A stretch of 64,000 nucleotides of DNA from Teredinibacter turnerae (GTDB taxonomy: Bacteria > Pseudomonadota > Gammaproteobacteria > Pseudomonadales > Cellvibrionaceae), in NCBI RefSeq assembly GCF_037935975.1, contig NZ_CP149817.1, positions 1,116,001 through 1,180,000 on the forward strand, read 5' to 3'. Positions 36,649-45,808 of the stretch are shown here, in pieces. A program made the position numbers and the translations under genes. The notes beneath the pieces were generated by a model. It saw only the letters and a list, made by a program, of their open reading frames with translations, ran no database searches and was not told the DNA's origin. The stretch's first letter is position 1. The number at the start of each line of letters is the position of its first letter.

Positions 36649-39324
36649 ATGGATAAACTGATAATGAATTATATAAAGTGTGGTGTTATTTCACTCATCA
36701 TATCTATCTGCTGTAATCAGAATGTGATGGCATTCAAGTATAATACCCACGTATGGATATCCCAACAAGTGATAGATGACCTCGCTAGTGATGGCGCAAT
36801 CACCATTGATATCAACGGTATAAACTATCATTTTCCTGTCGAAGCACAGATACGAGACGCAATTCTAGAAAATCAAAGTATTTATCGGATGGGAAATATC
36901 GGGCCTGATGTAGCGCCTGATGTAGCGGTAGGTCAGTTTTTGATACATCCAGGGACAGACAGTTACGGAACTGATACTTGGGCGATGAACCTTGAGGACT
37001 ATATTCTCAAAATCGAAAATCGTGTTTCGGATGAAGATTGGTATGCATATCAGGAGAATCTCTGCGCACAGAGGGAGTACGGTCTGGACGAAATGTGGGG
37101 ATACATTCAAAACCTAAGCGACGACGATTCAAGCTCCGAAAACGAGGGCGAACAAAGTACTGGAGAAGCAACAGGTTCGTATTTAAGTTTTGCAAATGAG
37201 TTGGGTTTGCTCGATACACTGGCGGGGGAAATTAGGCAAGGGCCAATCGATGGTCCAACACATCAAGGCCAGATAAACGCCGCAGAATTGGCTTATCATC
37301 GTGGTTTCTTGGGGCATATTGCTGGCGACACGTTTGCTCACAGCTATGTAAACCATTATTCCGGTGACGTATATTGGTTAACAGATGGTGAATTAGATGT
37401 CGAAAAGCGTCATGTTGCAATTGAATCATATATTGATAAGCATTTACCGCCTTTACCTCAGGGCAGAGGCTACAATCTTATTGAATCGCCCTCAGAATTT
37501 CTTGCTAATGCATTTATTTTTAACAGACAAACTGCGTTCGATATTGCTACAGTCGACGGGGATTTTCCATTAATACATTTTCTTGCAGTTGAAAGACTGC
37601 GCGCCGCTATACGAAAAACGGCTTCGAGCTGCGTGTGGACAGGTATAGAGCGGTTTGCCGGCCAAGTCGTTATTAACCAGTTAACCGGGTATACCCCCAA
37701 CGAAAATCAAATTCAGGCCGTTAATGAAGTTCTTGAAGATGCAAACCAGCTAAATTCGAATTTTTTGGATGAGTTAAATGATCTTTTTCATAAGTTTGAC
37801 TCGGAGGTGCGAGGCGCCTACCTGGATCATTCTGAAAAACTTTTGAACAACTTTGACAAGGCCAGTGGAAGTATAAATACTTTTCGCAATATAGAAGAGG
37901 AGATAAATAATTATACAGATGAAATGGCAGACTTAGTCACGTCAAATGCATGTAACTTGGAGAGGGATATCACTGAGTACGTTTGTTTTTTGTGGGTGCC
38001 TGACCCAAAACCGTTAAATCCGGGTCATCAGAAATGTGCGCATGGTGAACTGCAAATAATCACCCCGAGCTGTGCTACTCATACGACCTATCAAACGTTT
38101 ATGCAGGCGCGGGATGATTTAATTGCTTCACGGGATAATGACCTGGATGTAATGGTTAATGCAATTCGATCGGATATTGAAAATCTTCGGGATTCAATGG
38201 TCGCAATACACGACGCTAAAAATTCTGTTGAGAATTTAATCAACTATTTGGCCGCGTTTCAGCTGGATTCTTTAGATCCTTTTAAAAACGCTCTAAAGCG
38301 TTGGGATCAAAATATCACGACTGCCATGATTGCATGGATAGACGCAAATGCCGAGGGCGCAAAAAATGCGATGATTGCTGCAGAGAATCCTGTAGAAGAA
38401 AGTGATAGGGACTGTTACAAATTATTTTCCGGAATTGGGGATTGCTTGGCTCACGAAGAACCCGTGTTAGACCCCCTTATAGACTGGTTTGGAATTTATG
38501 GGCCATCGTTGATAGGGATTCCCTCTGAGATGACCATCGCTATGCGCGATGTAGGTACAGCGTTTTCATCTATCCGTTCCTTAGTAGATGGGACCGCGCG
38601 CACAGCGCATATGTCTTCATCTGACCCCATATCACGTTTCTTATTGACCATGGTCGAAAAAAATATAAGTCAAAATATATCATCGATTGACGTTGTGGAA
38701 GAAATTGTTAAATTCGTTGGAGATGAGGAGCAAGAAAAACTTTACGAGGACGCAATGGCTATTTTTTCTCTAAAAATCGATGATGAAATTATAAATCGTC
38801 AGTTCGCCATTGATGAGAGTGAAAAAGGTTTGGTTAAATATAGAAATTTTGCCGACCAACTTCGTAAAGATATGAAAATAGGCAGTGACGGAATTATCGA
38901 TACAGACCGATTTTCAGCACTAAAGAATGCAGTGACCCTATCGAAATTGACATTGTTGAACGATGCTCAACTAAATCAGGTGGCAAGCCTAGCGGGGATT
39001 CAGCTTCCTGCATACGCACCATATAATCCACGTAATATTATTTATGGCGCCATCAAAAATATTGATGGACACGAACAGTGGAGGCCCAAAGGACATCCGT
39101 TGCCACGAGATGGAACCAATTTCTATGAGACATCAAAGGCTGCTGAAGACCCTTACAACAATATATTTGGCCGCTATATCGACTCAGGCGAATCAGGATT
39201 CAGGTTTTGGCAGGGAGATCAAAACGCATCAAATTTTAACAAATTATTTCAGATGCCTCTCCACGAAGACGGCGGTCTGGATCCGGCTGTGCTCGTCGTA
39301 ATTATCAATAGTATCTTGCTGTAG
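36649..39324 (+). CDS. Secreted zinc-dependent phospholipase C-like protein
   Basis: 891 residues with a signal peptide (cleavage probably after NVMA). The N-terminal 250 residues look like a Zn-dependent PLC/S1-P1-nuclease-like domain (PF00882). THVWISQQVIDDL gives the first His, MGNIGPDVAPD an Asp, and AYHRGFLGHIAGDTFAHSY with VNHYSG the His/Asp zinc-ligand cluster. The remaining 600 residues are mostly helical with coiled-coil-like stretches and some Cys pairs (DRDCYKLFSGIGDCLAHEE); not recognised. The probable substrate is phospholipid, by family only. Followed after seven bases by a lipoprotein gene. Confidence 0.7.
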   Translation: MDKLIMNYIKCGVISLIISICCNQNVMAFKYNTHVWISQQVIDDLASDGAITIDINGINYHFPVEAQIRDAILENQSIYRMGNIGPDVAPDVAVGQFLIHPGTDSYGTDTWAMNLEDYILKIENRVSDEDWYAYQENLCAQREYGLDEMWGYIQNLSDDDSSSENEGEQSTGEATGSYLSFANELGLLDTLAGEIRQGPIDGPTHQGQINAAELAYHRGFLGHIAGDTFAHSYVNHYSGDVYWLTDGELDVEKRHVAIESYIDKHLPPLPQGRGYNLIESPSEFLANAFIFNRQTAFDIATVDGDFPLIHFLAVERLRAAIRKTASSCVWTGIERFAGQVVINQLTGYTPNENQIQAVNEVLEDANQLNSNFLDELNDLFHKFDSEVRGAYLDHSEKLLNNFDKASGSINTFRNIEEEINNYTDEMADLVTSNACNLERDITEYVCFLWVPDPKPLNPGHQKCAHGELQIITPSCATHTTYQTFMQARDDLIASRDNDLDVMVNAIRSDIENLRDSMVAIHDAKNSVENLINYLAAFQLDSLDPFKNALKRWDQNITTAMIAWIDANAEGAKNAMIAAENPVEESDRDCYKLFSGIGDCLAHEEPVLDPLIDWFGIYGPSLIGIPSEMTIAMRDVGTAFSSIRSLVDGTARTAHMSSSDPISRFLLTMVEKNISQNISSIDVVEEIVKFVGDEEQEKLYEDAMAIFSLKIDDEIINRQFAIDESEKGLVKYRNFADQLRKDMKIGSDGIIDTDRFSALKNAVTLSKLTLLNDAQLNQVASLAGIQLPAYAPYNPRNIIYGAIKNIDGHEQWRPKGHPLPRDGTNFYETSKAAEDPYNNIFGRYIDSGESGFRFWQGDQNASNFNKLFQMPLHEDGGLDPAVLVVIINSILL

Positions 39325-39331
39325 AGTTCGA

Positions 39332-39793
39332 ATGTTAAATATCTTTTTAAGGGTGTGTATTTTAAACGTAATTCTGTTTCTGGCTTCCTGTAAGGGTTGT
39401 CCCCATCATCGGGAGGTGTATGTAGTTTTCCACAATACAACGAACACCGAGGTAACAATTGAATTCAGGTTAATGAAAAAGGAGAATATCAATAAGGGTG
39501 AATTTAGTTATTTTGTCGAGACATTTCAGCCTGACGAAATTAAAGATATCAAGATTTCTGAATATACAGTCTATTATGGAAGTAAAGGATTTGCTCTACC
39601 CGAATCAGCATGTTCTGATAAACCAACTCAAAGTCTATATATCACGCCAAATGCGTATAGTTATTCTACTTTGAGTAACTTTATGCTATGCGAGTGGGAA
39701 ACTTTGAATTATATGGGAATGTACCCCATAGAAATACATTACACCGACTCACAATGTGAAGCAGGCTATGTCAGAGCGTATAAGGGGTTTTAA
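39332..39793 (+). CDS. Small lipoprotein next to the phospholipase-like gene
   Basis: 153 residues with a hydrophobic signal and lipobox LFLASC, so probably lipid-anchored. The mature part (VYVVFHNTTNTEVTIEF) looks beta-rich; four further cysteines are present (ACSD, LCEW, QCEA and the GC after the lipobox). No family recognised. Seven bases after the PLC-like gene, so in the same transcript; it could be a chaperone or immunity partner for that enzyme (inference). Confidence 0.6.
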   Translation: MLNIFLRVCILNVILFLASCKGCPHHREVYVVFHNTTNTEVTIEFRLMKKENINKGEFSYFVETFQPDEIKDIKISEYTVYYGSKGFALPESACSDKPTQSLYITPNAYSYSTLSNFMLCEWETLNYMGMYPIEIHYTDSQCEAGYVRAYKGF

Positions 39794-40151
39794 TGACTCA
39801 AAGTATTCTGAAATATTATTGAGATACGTAAAGCCAGGTGAAGCGACTCTATGTCGCTCCAGGCAATTCACGCTGTGATGCTTCTGCTGAAGTATCCCAT
39901 TGTGTTAAACCTCAAATCGGAAATGTTTTTTTGGTAAATAAAAGGGGCCATTCAAAAAGCTAGTATATACGTTAGAATAATTGCAGCAGCAGAGTAAATA
40001 GCTTTCTGTTGGGGTTGTTTAGCGTTAGCTTCATCAGAATATTTTAAAAAAGGCCTGGTTAGAGCGCACGAGGTGGGTTGGTTGGTGTTTGTGCCAGAAA
40101 TTCTAGTAGGTTGATAAACAATTTTGTGGGCAACTAAAAGGAATTAAATTA
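39794..40151. other. Intergenic region before the lipase gene
   Basis: About 360 bases, AT-rich, with no gene or clear signal seen. Confidence 0.55.
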
Positions 40152-41705
40152 ATGACACGGATTTTTTATTCGATATTGTTTCTATTATGTTTTTTCTCAG
40201 TTCAAGTTTCGGCTATCTATTTTACAGACGAAGAGCTAGAGAATGATGTTGAAATTAGACAATGGGTTGAAGGGTACACAACGACCGAAGAACCCATACA
40301 CTGGGACGTCGAGATTACGCCTCAATTTTTGATTTTACATGGGGAGGTGGCTACGCCTATACGGCACGGGTACGAATACAAGGTAAAAAATAAGGACTAT
40401 GGTAGTTATAGAATCTCAAAGGGAACTGTCGAGAGCACCACATTAACACCCTTGGTTGTTTATACACACCCAACTAACACAACATTCAATAAGCGTCCTA
40501 CGCTGTTCGTTTCGTTTTCAGGTGCGTTCCAGGAGAGTATTGAGAGCTGGCAGATCTCAGATGTAGATGCGAGTGGTGGCGTTGTCGATACGAATGCATT
40601 TGATTTACAAGCCAGACTGGAAAGTGAATTGGGCGGCGTATTACAGTACAAGCATATTCTAGCTGATTGGGATGATACGCGACCGATGCACGGTCAGATA
40701 GAGCAAATCGCTGATGTCATCCAAATGCTATTGAAGGGAAAATCAACTGCGTGGAATGTTGTACTTGTTGGACATAGTAGGGGAGGGGTATTGGCGCATG
40801 AAGTTTCATTGCGCTTGGCCGCTATGCCGAATATGGCAAACTTGTATTTGATTCTTTTGGATCCGACCGCGGCAATTGCACAGGGTGACAATTTTCCGCG
40901 CGCGATAGTACAACGTGTTGGAGCTAGTGGATTCAATACTTTAGGGTTTAATTTCTACGATGGTGATGGCTGGGCAGATGTCTTTGGAGTCCCCATTTCG
41001 GCGGGTACTGACTCTGATCGAAATGTGAGTGGTTATCTTAATTTAGTTATCAATCATCTCGGTCATAATCAATTTCCAAGTGAGTGGCTCAGTAGCAATG
41101 GCGATGCGTATTTTAAGCTATCTTACTTGTTGCAAATGCTGACCAGTAATGTCAATAGCGGAGCATTTCCCGCCGAAGGCGAGAGTGGCGTTTATATTGC
41201 GAAATCTAGAGCTAGACCTGTTCACATTGCGGGAAGTTTCGATTTTACCGGTGACGAATTCACTGCTGAATTTGTCGTTAATACCGAGTACTTGTCTAGC
41301 AGTTTCGAAGGATCTCTGGGCGAGGATGGTGCTAGTGTAACGGCAAATATGATAATGGCAACTGCCTACGCGTCACTGAAAGAAGACAGGCTGGAATATT
41401 CTACCTCAGATAGTAGTTCACGAGCGTACGGTTCATTTACCAAAAGTGGTTTCGATACGCATATGGAACTGCTTGGGGTCTACAAATCAAATACCTCGGT
41501 GAACATCAACGGCAACGCTAGCGTAAGCATTCAAGTCCTGAATGAAGAGGTAAGCGTTGATGCTAACTTGGATTATATTCAAAATTTAGGAAAATTTGTT
41601 TTTGGCGGGAACGGAGGGGACATACCTGTGGACAAATTTATTGAAAAGGTGGTTTCTAGCGGCGGTGGTATAGTTGATTCCATTGCAGATCTTTTTTGGT
41701 TATAA
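40152..41705 (+). CDS. Secreted alpha/beta-hydrolase (lipase-like)
   Basis: 517 residues. Signal peptide MTRIFYSILFLLCFFSVQVSA. Residues about 50-110 carry FLILHGEVATPI and neighbouring sequence resembling the start of the YD-repeat protein at 25056. The hydrolase core follows, with the nucleophile elbow VVLVGHSRGGVLAHE (Ser), a likely acid in LILLDPTAAI and a likely His in INHLGHNQFPSEW. The last 170 residues are beta-rich with Ser/Thr (FDFTGDEFTAEFVVNTEY) and not recognised. Substrate unknown; triacylglycerol or phospholipid by fold. Confidence 0.75.
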   Translation: MTRIFYSILFLLCFFSVQVSAIYFTDEELENDVEIRQWVEGYTTTEEPIHWDVEITPQFLILHGEVATPIRHGYEYKVKNKDYGSYRISKGTVESTTLTPLVVYTHPTNTTFNKRPTLFVSFSGAFQESIESWQISDVDASGGVVDTNAFDLQARLESELGGVLQYKHILADWDDTRPMHGQIEQIADVIQMLLKGKSTAWNVVLVGHSRGGVLAHEVSLRLAAMPNMANLYLILLDPTAAIAQGDNFPRAIVQRVGASGFNTLGFNFYDGDGWADVFGVPISAGTDSDRNVSGYLNLVINHLGHNQFPSEWLSSNGDAYFKLSYLLQMLTSNVNSGAFPAEGESGVYIAKSRARPVHIAGSFDFTGDEFTAEFVVNTEYLSSSFEGSLGEDGASVTANMIMATAYASLKEDRLEYSTSDSSSRAYGSFTKSGFDTHMELLGVYKSNTSVNINGNASVSIQVLNEEVSVDANLDYIQNLGKFVFGGNGGDIPVDKFIEKVVSSGGGIVDSIADLFWL

Positions 41706-42081
41706 CTTCTCAAATAATAATATTGATTGATTTGAGAGGGTTGTGTACAAAAAATAACACGAACTACTAAGGGCTGCGTTCATTTAACATCAAAAATTGA
41801 GTTAAAGAATGGTTAGGTTTGCGTTATTTAAATTCGCTTGAGAACCATCTCTAAAGCTTTATGCTCATAAAAATAGCTTTATCTACAGTGTGCACGTTGC
41901 TAGTACACCCTTTTTAGGGTGGTTGTGTGTTTGATTTTTGGAGTGCAAGGTAGTGAGGTTGGGTGTTGCTAAAATACGTCAATCCCCGAAACTACACTTT
42001 AATCCTCATAGTATTTGCTTGGATAGAATTTTGGTGCTTTTTCGTGATGCCATTTAGGTTTAAACGGATATTCATATTAAT
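41706..42081. other. Intergenic region between lipase and small exported genes
   Basis: About 375 bases. A weak CTCAAAT/ATTTGAG hairpin follows the lipase stop but lacks a T tract. Nothing else seen. Confidence 0.5.
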
Positions 42082-42423
42082 ATGAAAAAATATTTAGTAT
42101 TGTTTTTAGGGTTGCTAATCACATCAAATAGTCAGGCCGCATTTAATCAATGCGCCGGTGTTTATGTGGGGCGTATTGGCTTGGATAGGCAGGGTGGTTT
42201 GAATAGAGTTGTGTTTCTTGAGAAGCGGGGAGATGTTTCGGGATCTTTCTGGGTACTTTTTACCGATTGGGAAGCAGAACCTAAACAACAGGCATTATCG
42301 GTATTAATGGCTGCTAAGCTCTCTGGTCATCGAGTTGATGTTTATACGGCCGCCGAGAACAACTGCAATATCGGTGAAAGCGGACAGGTTATGGTGAGTT
42401 TGGATCTGGCTACTAATCCATAG
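42082..42423 (+). CDS. Small exported protein, family A (copy 3)
   Basis: 113 residues with signal peptide MKKYLVLFLGLLITSNSQA. A Cys near the mature start (FNQCAG) and SVLMAAKLSGHRVDVYTA followed by NNCNIG repeat the pattern of the other small exported proteins. 43 bases before the next copy, so these two form a pair. Function not recognised. Confidence 0.6.
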   Translation: MKKYLVLFLGLLITSNSQAAFNQCAGVYVGRIGLDRQGGLNRVVFLEKRGDVSGSFWVLFTDWEAEPKQQALSVLMAAKLSGHRVDVYTAAENNCNIGESGQVMVSLDLATNP

Positions 42424-42466
42424 AATATTGTTATCCAATTGTGATTGGGATCTAGAGTGGGAGTAA

Positions 42467-42802
42467 ATGTTGAAAAAGTATTTTGGTTGTTTAGTTGTTC
42501 TCATAATTTCTTTCGGAGTGCGCGCCGACTACGACAAGAATTTTGATGGGAAGATAACTCAGGTTCTTACTTATACGCACGTGGACGAGATTCTAATCCG
42601 AGTTGAGGGGCAACCTACAAACCATCCCGTCTGCACACTTTTCGATTATATGGTTATTGATAAATCTGTTAGTGTCGAGCGCCGGCAGGTAGTGCTTTCA
42701 AGAATTTTGCTGGCGTACGCATCAGGCGAAATCGTCAATATAGGGTATGACAGTAAAGATGAGTGTATAGAGGGTAGAATTAAGGTATATCGGATTGGAT
42801 AA
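42467..42802 (+). CDS. Small exported protein, family A (copy 4)
   Basis: 111 residues with signal peptide MLKKYFGCLVVLIISFGVRA. The mature part has GKITQVLTYTHVDEILIRV, Cys (HPVCTL), SRILLAYASGEIVNIGY and Cys (DECIEG), then a short beta end (RIKVYRIG). It is the clearest relative of copy 2 (GFIKEIYVNSDGSIALKL). Function not recognised. Confidence 0.6.
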   Translation: MLKKYFGCLVVLIISFGVRADYDKNFDGKITQVLTYTHVDEILIRVEGQPTNHPVCTLFDYMVIDKSVSVERRQVVLSRILLAYASGEIVNIGYDSKDECIEGRIKVYRIG

Positions 42803-42901
42803 AATATACTTGCATTCTCAGTCCAAGATTTAAATTCACTATATAAATATGCTTGCTATCTAGCGCCTATCGTAATTGGAAATACCTGTTTTGGGTGCTA
42901 G

Positions 42902-43060
42902 GCATTCTCTATCCTCTATAGTCTAATCGAAACCGCTAAAGCTAATAACCTCAATATCTACGACTATTTAACTCACGTTTTTAAAGAGCTTCCCAATGCG
43001 CATAGCATTGAGGATGTTGAAGCTTTGTTACCTTGGAACCACACCCTACCAAGACTTTAA
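42902..43060 (+). pseudogene. 3' end of an IS66-family transposase (TnpC)
   Basis: The last 52 codons before TAA 43058-43060 read SILYSLIETAKANNLNIYDY, then LTHVFKELPNA and ALLPWN, the typical C-terminus of IS66 transposases. An in-frame TAG at 42899 cuts it off from anything upstream. Confidence 0.75.
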
Positions 43061-43102
43061 AAGCCAATGTAACGTAAAGGCTCAATCCAACAAGGAGCCC
43101 TC

Positions 43103-43387
43103 ATGCCCAACAAAAAGTACAACTGGCCCCAGCTCTTTGCTGACTACGAGCAAGGAGGCCTGTCGTAAACAGAATTCTGTAAGCAGCATGGTATCAATCC
43201 GAAGTACTTCAGCTTGAAGCTTTCAAAGCGCAAAGCCTCTGAGAGTAGCCCTTTCGCGAAAGCGATTGTACAACCGGAGGTTGAATACACGACCAGCTTG
43301 GTTTTACACATCGGCCATCGTAAAATTCTGTGCCCCAGCACCATGCCGATTCCCTCATTCGTCTCTCTGGTAAAAGCGCTGGTATGA
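43103..43387 (+). pseudogene. IS66 accessory gene tnpA (orfA), nonsense-mutated
   Basis: Starts MPNKKYNWPQLFADYEQGGL and then meets TAA at codon 22. Beyond that stop the same frame continues like IS66 OrfA (TEFCKQHGINPKYFSLKL, then KRKA) to TGA 43385-43387, which overlaps the next ATG as in functional IS66 elements. A single base change would restore it. Confidence 0.75.
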
Positions 43388-44379
43388 TTCATTGGCCAGA
43401 TTCTATCCCCATATATCTGCACCGTGATCCCGTCGATTTCCGCAAGGCCATCAACGGGCTGGCGGTGATTGTGAGTGAATCGATGGCGCTGGATGTGTAC
43501 AACTACACAGGAAGTTCAACATCCTCTAGCGCGCTTAAATTTCTACATCTCAACCATCAAGGTTCGGTTATTGCTGTAACCGGAGCGGATTCCCATGTGG
43601 AATACATTAACACCTACGACGCTTATGGTGTTCCAGGTGATGGTAATATGGGGAGGTTTGCATATACGGGTCAGATGATATTGGCCGAACTTGGGCTATT
43701 TCATTATCGTACGCGTGTATATGATCCGTACATTGGGCGGTTTTTGCAAACGGATCCGATTGGGTATGCCGACAACATGAATTTATATGCTTATGTGGGG
43801 AATGACCCGATGAATAAAGTCGATCCACTTGGGTTGGCGGAAACAGGGGGTAACTGCGGTAATGGTGATAATAATCCCAACTGTGGCGAAATTATTGTTA
43901 CTGCAACAGAAGATGGAAAACAGACCAGTCGGGGTGATTTTAATATTAGTAGTTATTCTGGTGAGGCGGCGCAACGTTATGTCAGCGCCTGGCAAAATGC
44001 CAACCACACCGGGAATCCAGACAGTTGGAATAGGCATGGCTGGGAGGCTACTGCTGTTATGGGGTCTGTTGAGGCTCGAAGGCAGCAAATGAAGGAGTCA
44101 GCAGATGAGTTGGGGTACGCATCGGGAGCGGCCATTATTACACCAATGTTATTGGTGGAAGCACCAGCTATCACCAGCTATAGCATAGGTTTGTATTTGC
44201 TTATGGATAGTAACCCTTCGGCTAAAGGGTTATTAAAGTCTCTAGCTGTGGGGCGAATAGTTGGTGTTGGTGCTAGCAGACTTGGAAAGGCAAGTGGTTC
44301 GTCCGCAGGTAATGATATTTGGAGTGTGAATGGAGTCCATTTAAGTTCGGGAATTGATGCGGCAATTCCTATGCCTTAG
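43384..44379 (+). CDS. Chimera: IS66 TnpB start fused in frame to an orphan Rhs tip
   Basis: About 331 residues. The first 39 ([16 protein letters not shown], then [16 protein letters not shown]) are the start of IS66 OrfB/TnpB. From about 43501 the frame enters an Rhs core end ([49 protein letters not shown]) and then a tip of about 180 residues with a Gly/Asn-rich linker and two hydrophobic stretches ([22 protein letters not shown]). It has no signal peptide and no YD body. It may be a dead relic, or a displaced tip waiting for recombination. The tip family is not recognised. Confidence 0.6.
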   Translation: MIHWPDSIPIYLHRDPVDFRKAINGLAVIVSESMALDVYNYTGSSTSSSALKFLHLNHQGSVIAVTGADSHVEYINTYDAYGVPGDGNMGRFAYTGQMILAELGLFHYRTRVYDPYIGRFLQTDPIGYADNMNLYAYVGNDPMNKVDPLGLAETGGNCGNGDNNPNCGEIIVTATEDGKQTSRGDFNISSYSGEAAQRYVSAWQNANHTGNPDSWNRHGWEATAVMGSVEARRQQMKESADELGYASGAAIITPMLLVEAPAITSYSIGLYLLMDSNPSAKGLLKSLAVGRIVGVGASRLGKASGSSAGNDIWSVNGVHLSSGIDAAIPMP

Positions 44380-44397
44380 TTAACACAGGTTAAGAAA

Positions 44398-44673
44398 GTG
44401 AACTATTTTATTTTTGGCTTGATATTGGCAGTTTCTTTTGGGATTGCAGGGTTTTTTTCTAATTCTGAGCTAGGAGAAAAAACAAAGTTTTTCAGAGCTT
44501 TTGTTACGAATTTTATTTTTATGTCAATTTGTATTGGCGGTATGCTCTATTATCAAGTAGGTTTTTTTGAAAATTGGGGCTTTGGTTATAACGGAGTAGG
44601 TGTTGTTTTAGGGGCTTCTGTTTTTTTCTCTACCATAATTGGCCTAAAAGCGGTGTATCCTGATTTGAGATAG
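44398..44673 (+). CDS. Small membrane protein, immunity candidate for the orphan Rhs tip
   Basis: 91 residues from GTG 44398, 18 bases after the tip gene. Three hydrophobic helices (FIFGLILAVSFGIAGFF, FVTNFIFMSICIGGMLYY, GVVLGASVFFSTIIGL). Multi-pass small proteins in this position are often immunity proteins against membrane-acting tips. Inference from position and topology only. Confidence 0.5.
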   Translation: MNYFIFGLILAVSFGIAGFFSNSELGEKTKFFRAFVTNFIFMSICIGGMLYYQVGFFENWGFGYNGVGVVLGASVFFSTIIGLKAVYPDLR

Positions 44674-44780
44674 CTCGGCAGGCCTGACACAAAAATTCAA
44701 AGGGTCGGAGTCATAGAAAAATAATCACCAAATTAGAGGGACAGGCACCCCAAGCCCTAAATTAATCAGGTGGACAGGAA

Positions 44781-44841
44781 ACAAACAATCGGACATCCAA
44801 ACTATTGACAGATCTTTTAAATCCTCCTAGTGTCAGCAGCC
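44781..44841 (+). repeat. REP-transposase leader, fourth copy
   Basis: Shares GGACATCCAAACTATTGACA, then AGATCTTTTAAATCCTCCTA with the three copies at 32.8-33.1 kb. Confidence 0.8.
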
Positions 44842-45076
44842 ATGACCAAAAGCAGGCAAACCCAAGTCTGCCTCGATGAAACGCCGTTCTATCACTGCTA
44901 TGTGCGGTGTGTACGGCTGGCGTATTTGTGGGGGGAGGATTTTTCTACGGGAGATAGCTATGATCATCGCAAGCAATGGATTGTTTCCCGCCTTAGATTC
45001 CTGTCTTATGTTTACGCTATTGATATTTGTGCCTACGCGGAAATGAGCAATCATTACCATGTGGTTTTGCAGTTTC
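44842..45076 (+). pseudogene. Truncated REP-associated transposase
   Basis: The first 78 or so codons match the intact gene at 33109 (QVCLDETPFYHCYVRCVR up to MSNHYHVVLQ), then the similarity ends sharply. The frame runs on to 45267 through unrelated sequence. The HUH motif is kept but the rest of the enzyme is gone. Confidence 0.85.
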
Positions 45077-45808
45077 GGTGCAGGGGAAGCGCTCGCGTTC
45101 ATTCGGACATTCCTGACTTGTTGACGAAATGCCATAAGGCGCTATCAGCGGTTGGCATTTATTATGTTCGCTCGCCCGAACGGGGTGTCGCCTGGCACCG
45201 TCAAAACCATAGAAGCGTATTTTTTAAAGTGGCGATAGCGCGTATTTTTATGGTAAAAATCCGTTAATTATTCGGCTAATACGGTATACGCAAGGCCGCG
45301 AAAGTATGAGCGGTTTTTTCATGTTTGGCAGCGTGATTCTCCTTCGGACAACCGCCTGGTAGTTCATCAAACATCCGATTTATCGAAAAGCCGACGATAT
45401 CAAACCTTCAGCGAGCCGTGAGAAATAGACTCTCGTACGCTCGCCGAGCCATACGGAGCGCGGTGTTGAGCGGCGCTACACACCGCCGGTAAGTTAACGG
45501 GTCAGCAAGGCGTGCAGGCAACGCAATTTCCACGCGCTGGATCAAACATCAACGGGTTTTCAACTTTTTTTGGTATTCCTTGTTTTAAACTAATACTTTC
45601 GAACTGCAAGCTCGAAAATCATCACAATCAGATTGACGTCTACAAAGTGGTGGGCATACCATTCGTGCGGCGAAGAGCCTTGTATACATGTATATCAATA
45701 TCGGTTCGCAAGTAGCGCATGCCATTAGTTAACGCTTGCGCAGCGAGTCAGGACAAGAATTGATCGATATGTTTATTTAATATGCATAATAATTAATGAG
45801 GACGAATT
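45077..45808. other. Intergenic region before the TonB-dependent receptor
   Basis: About 730 bases. No gene recognised. GC content rises again here, which I take as the right edge of the island. The receptor promoter must lie here, but I cannot assign it. Confidence 0.5.
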
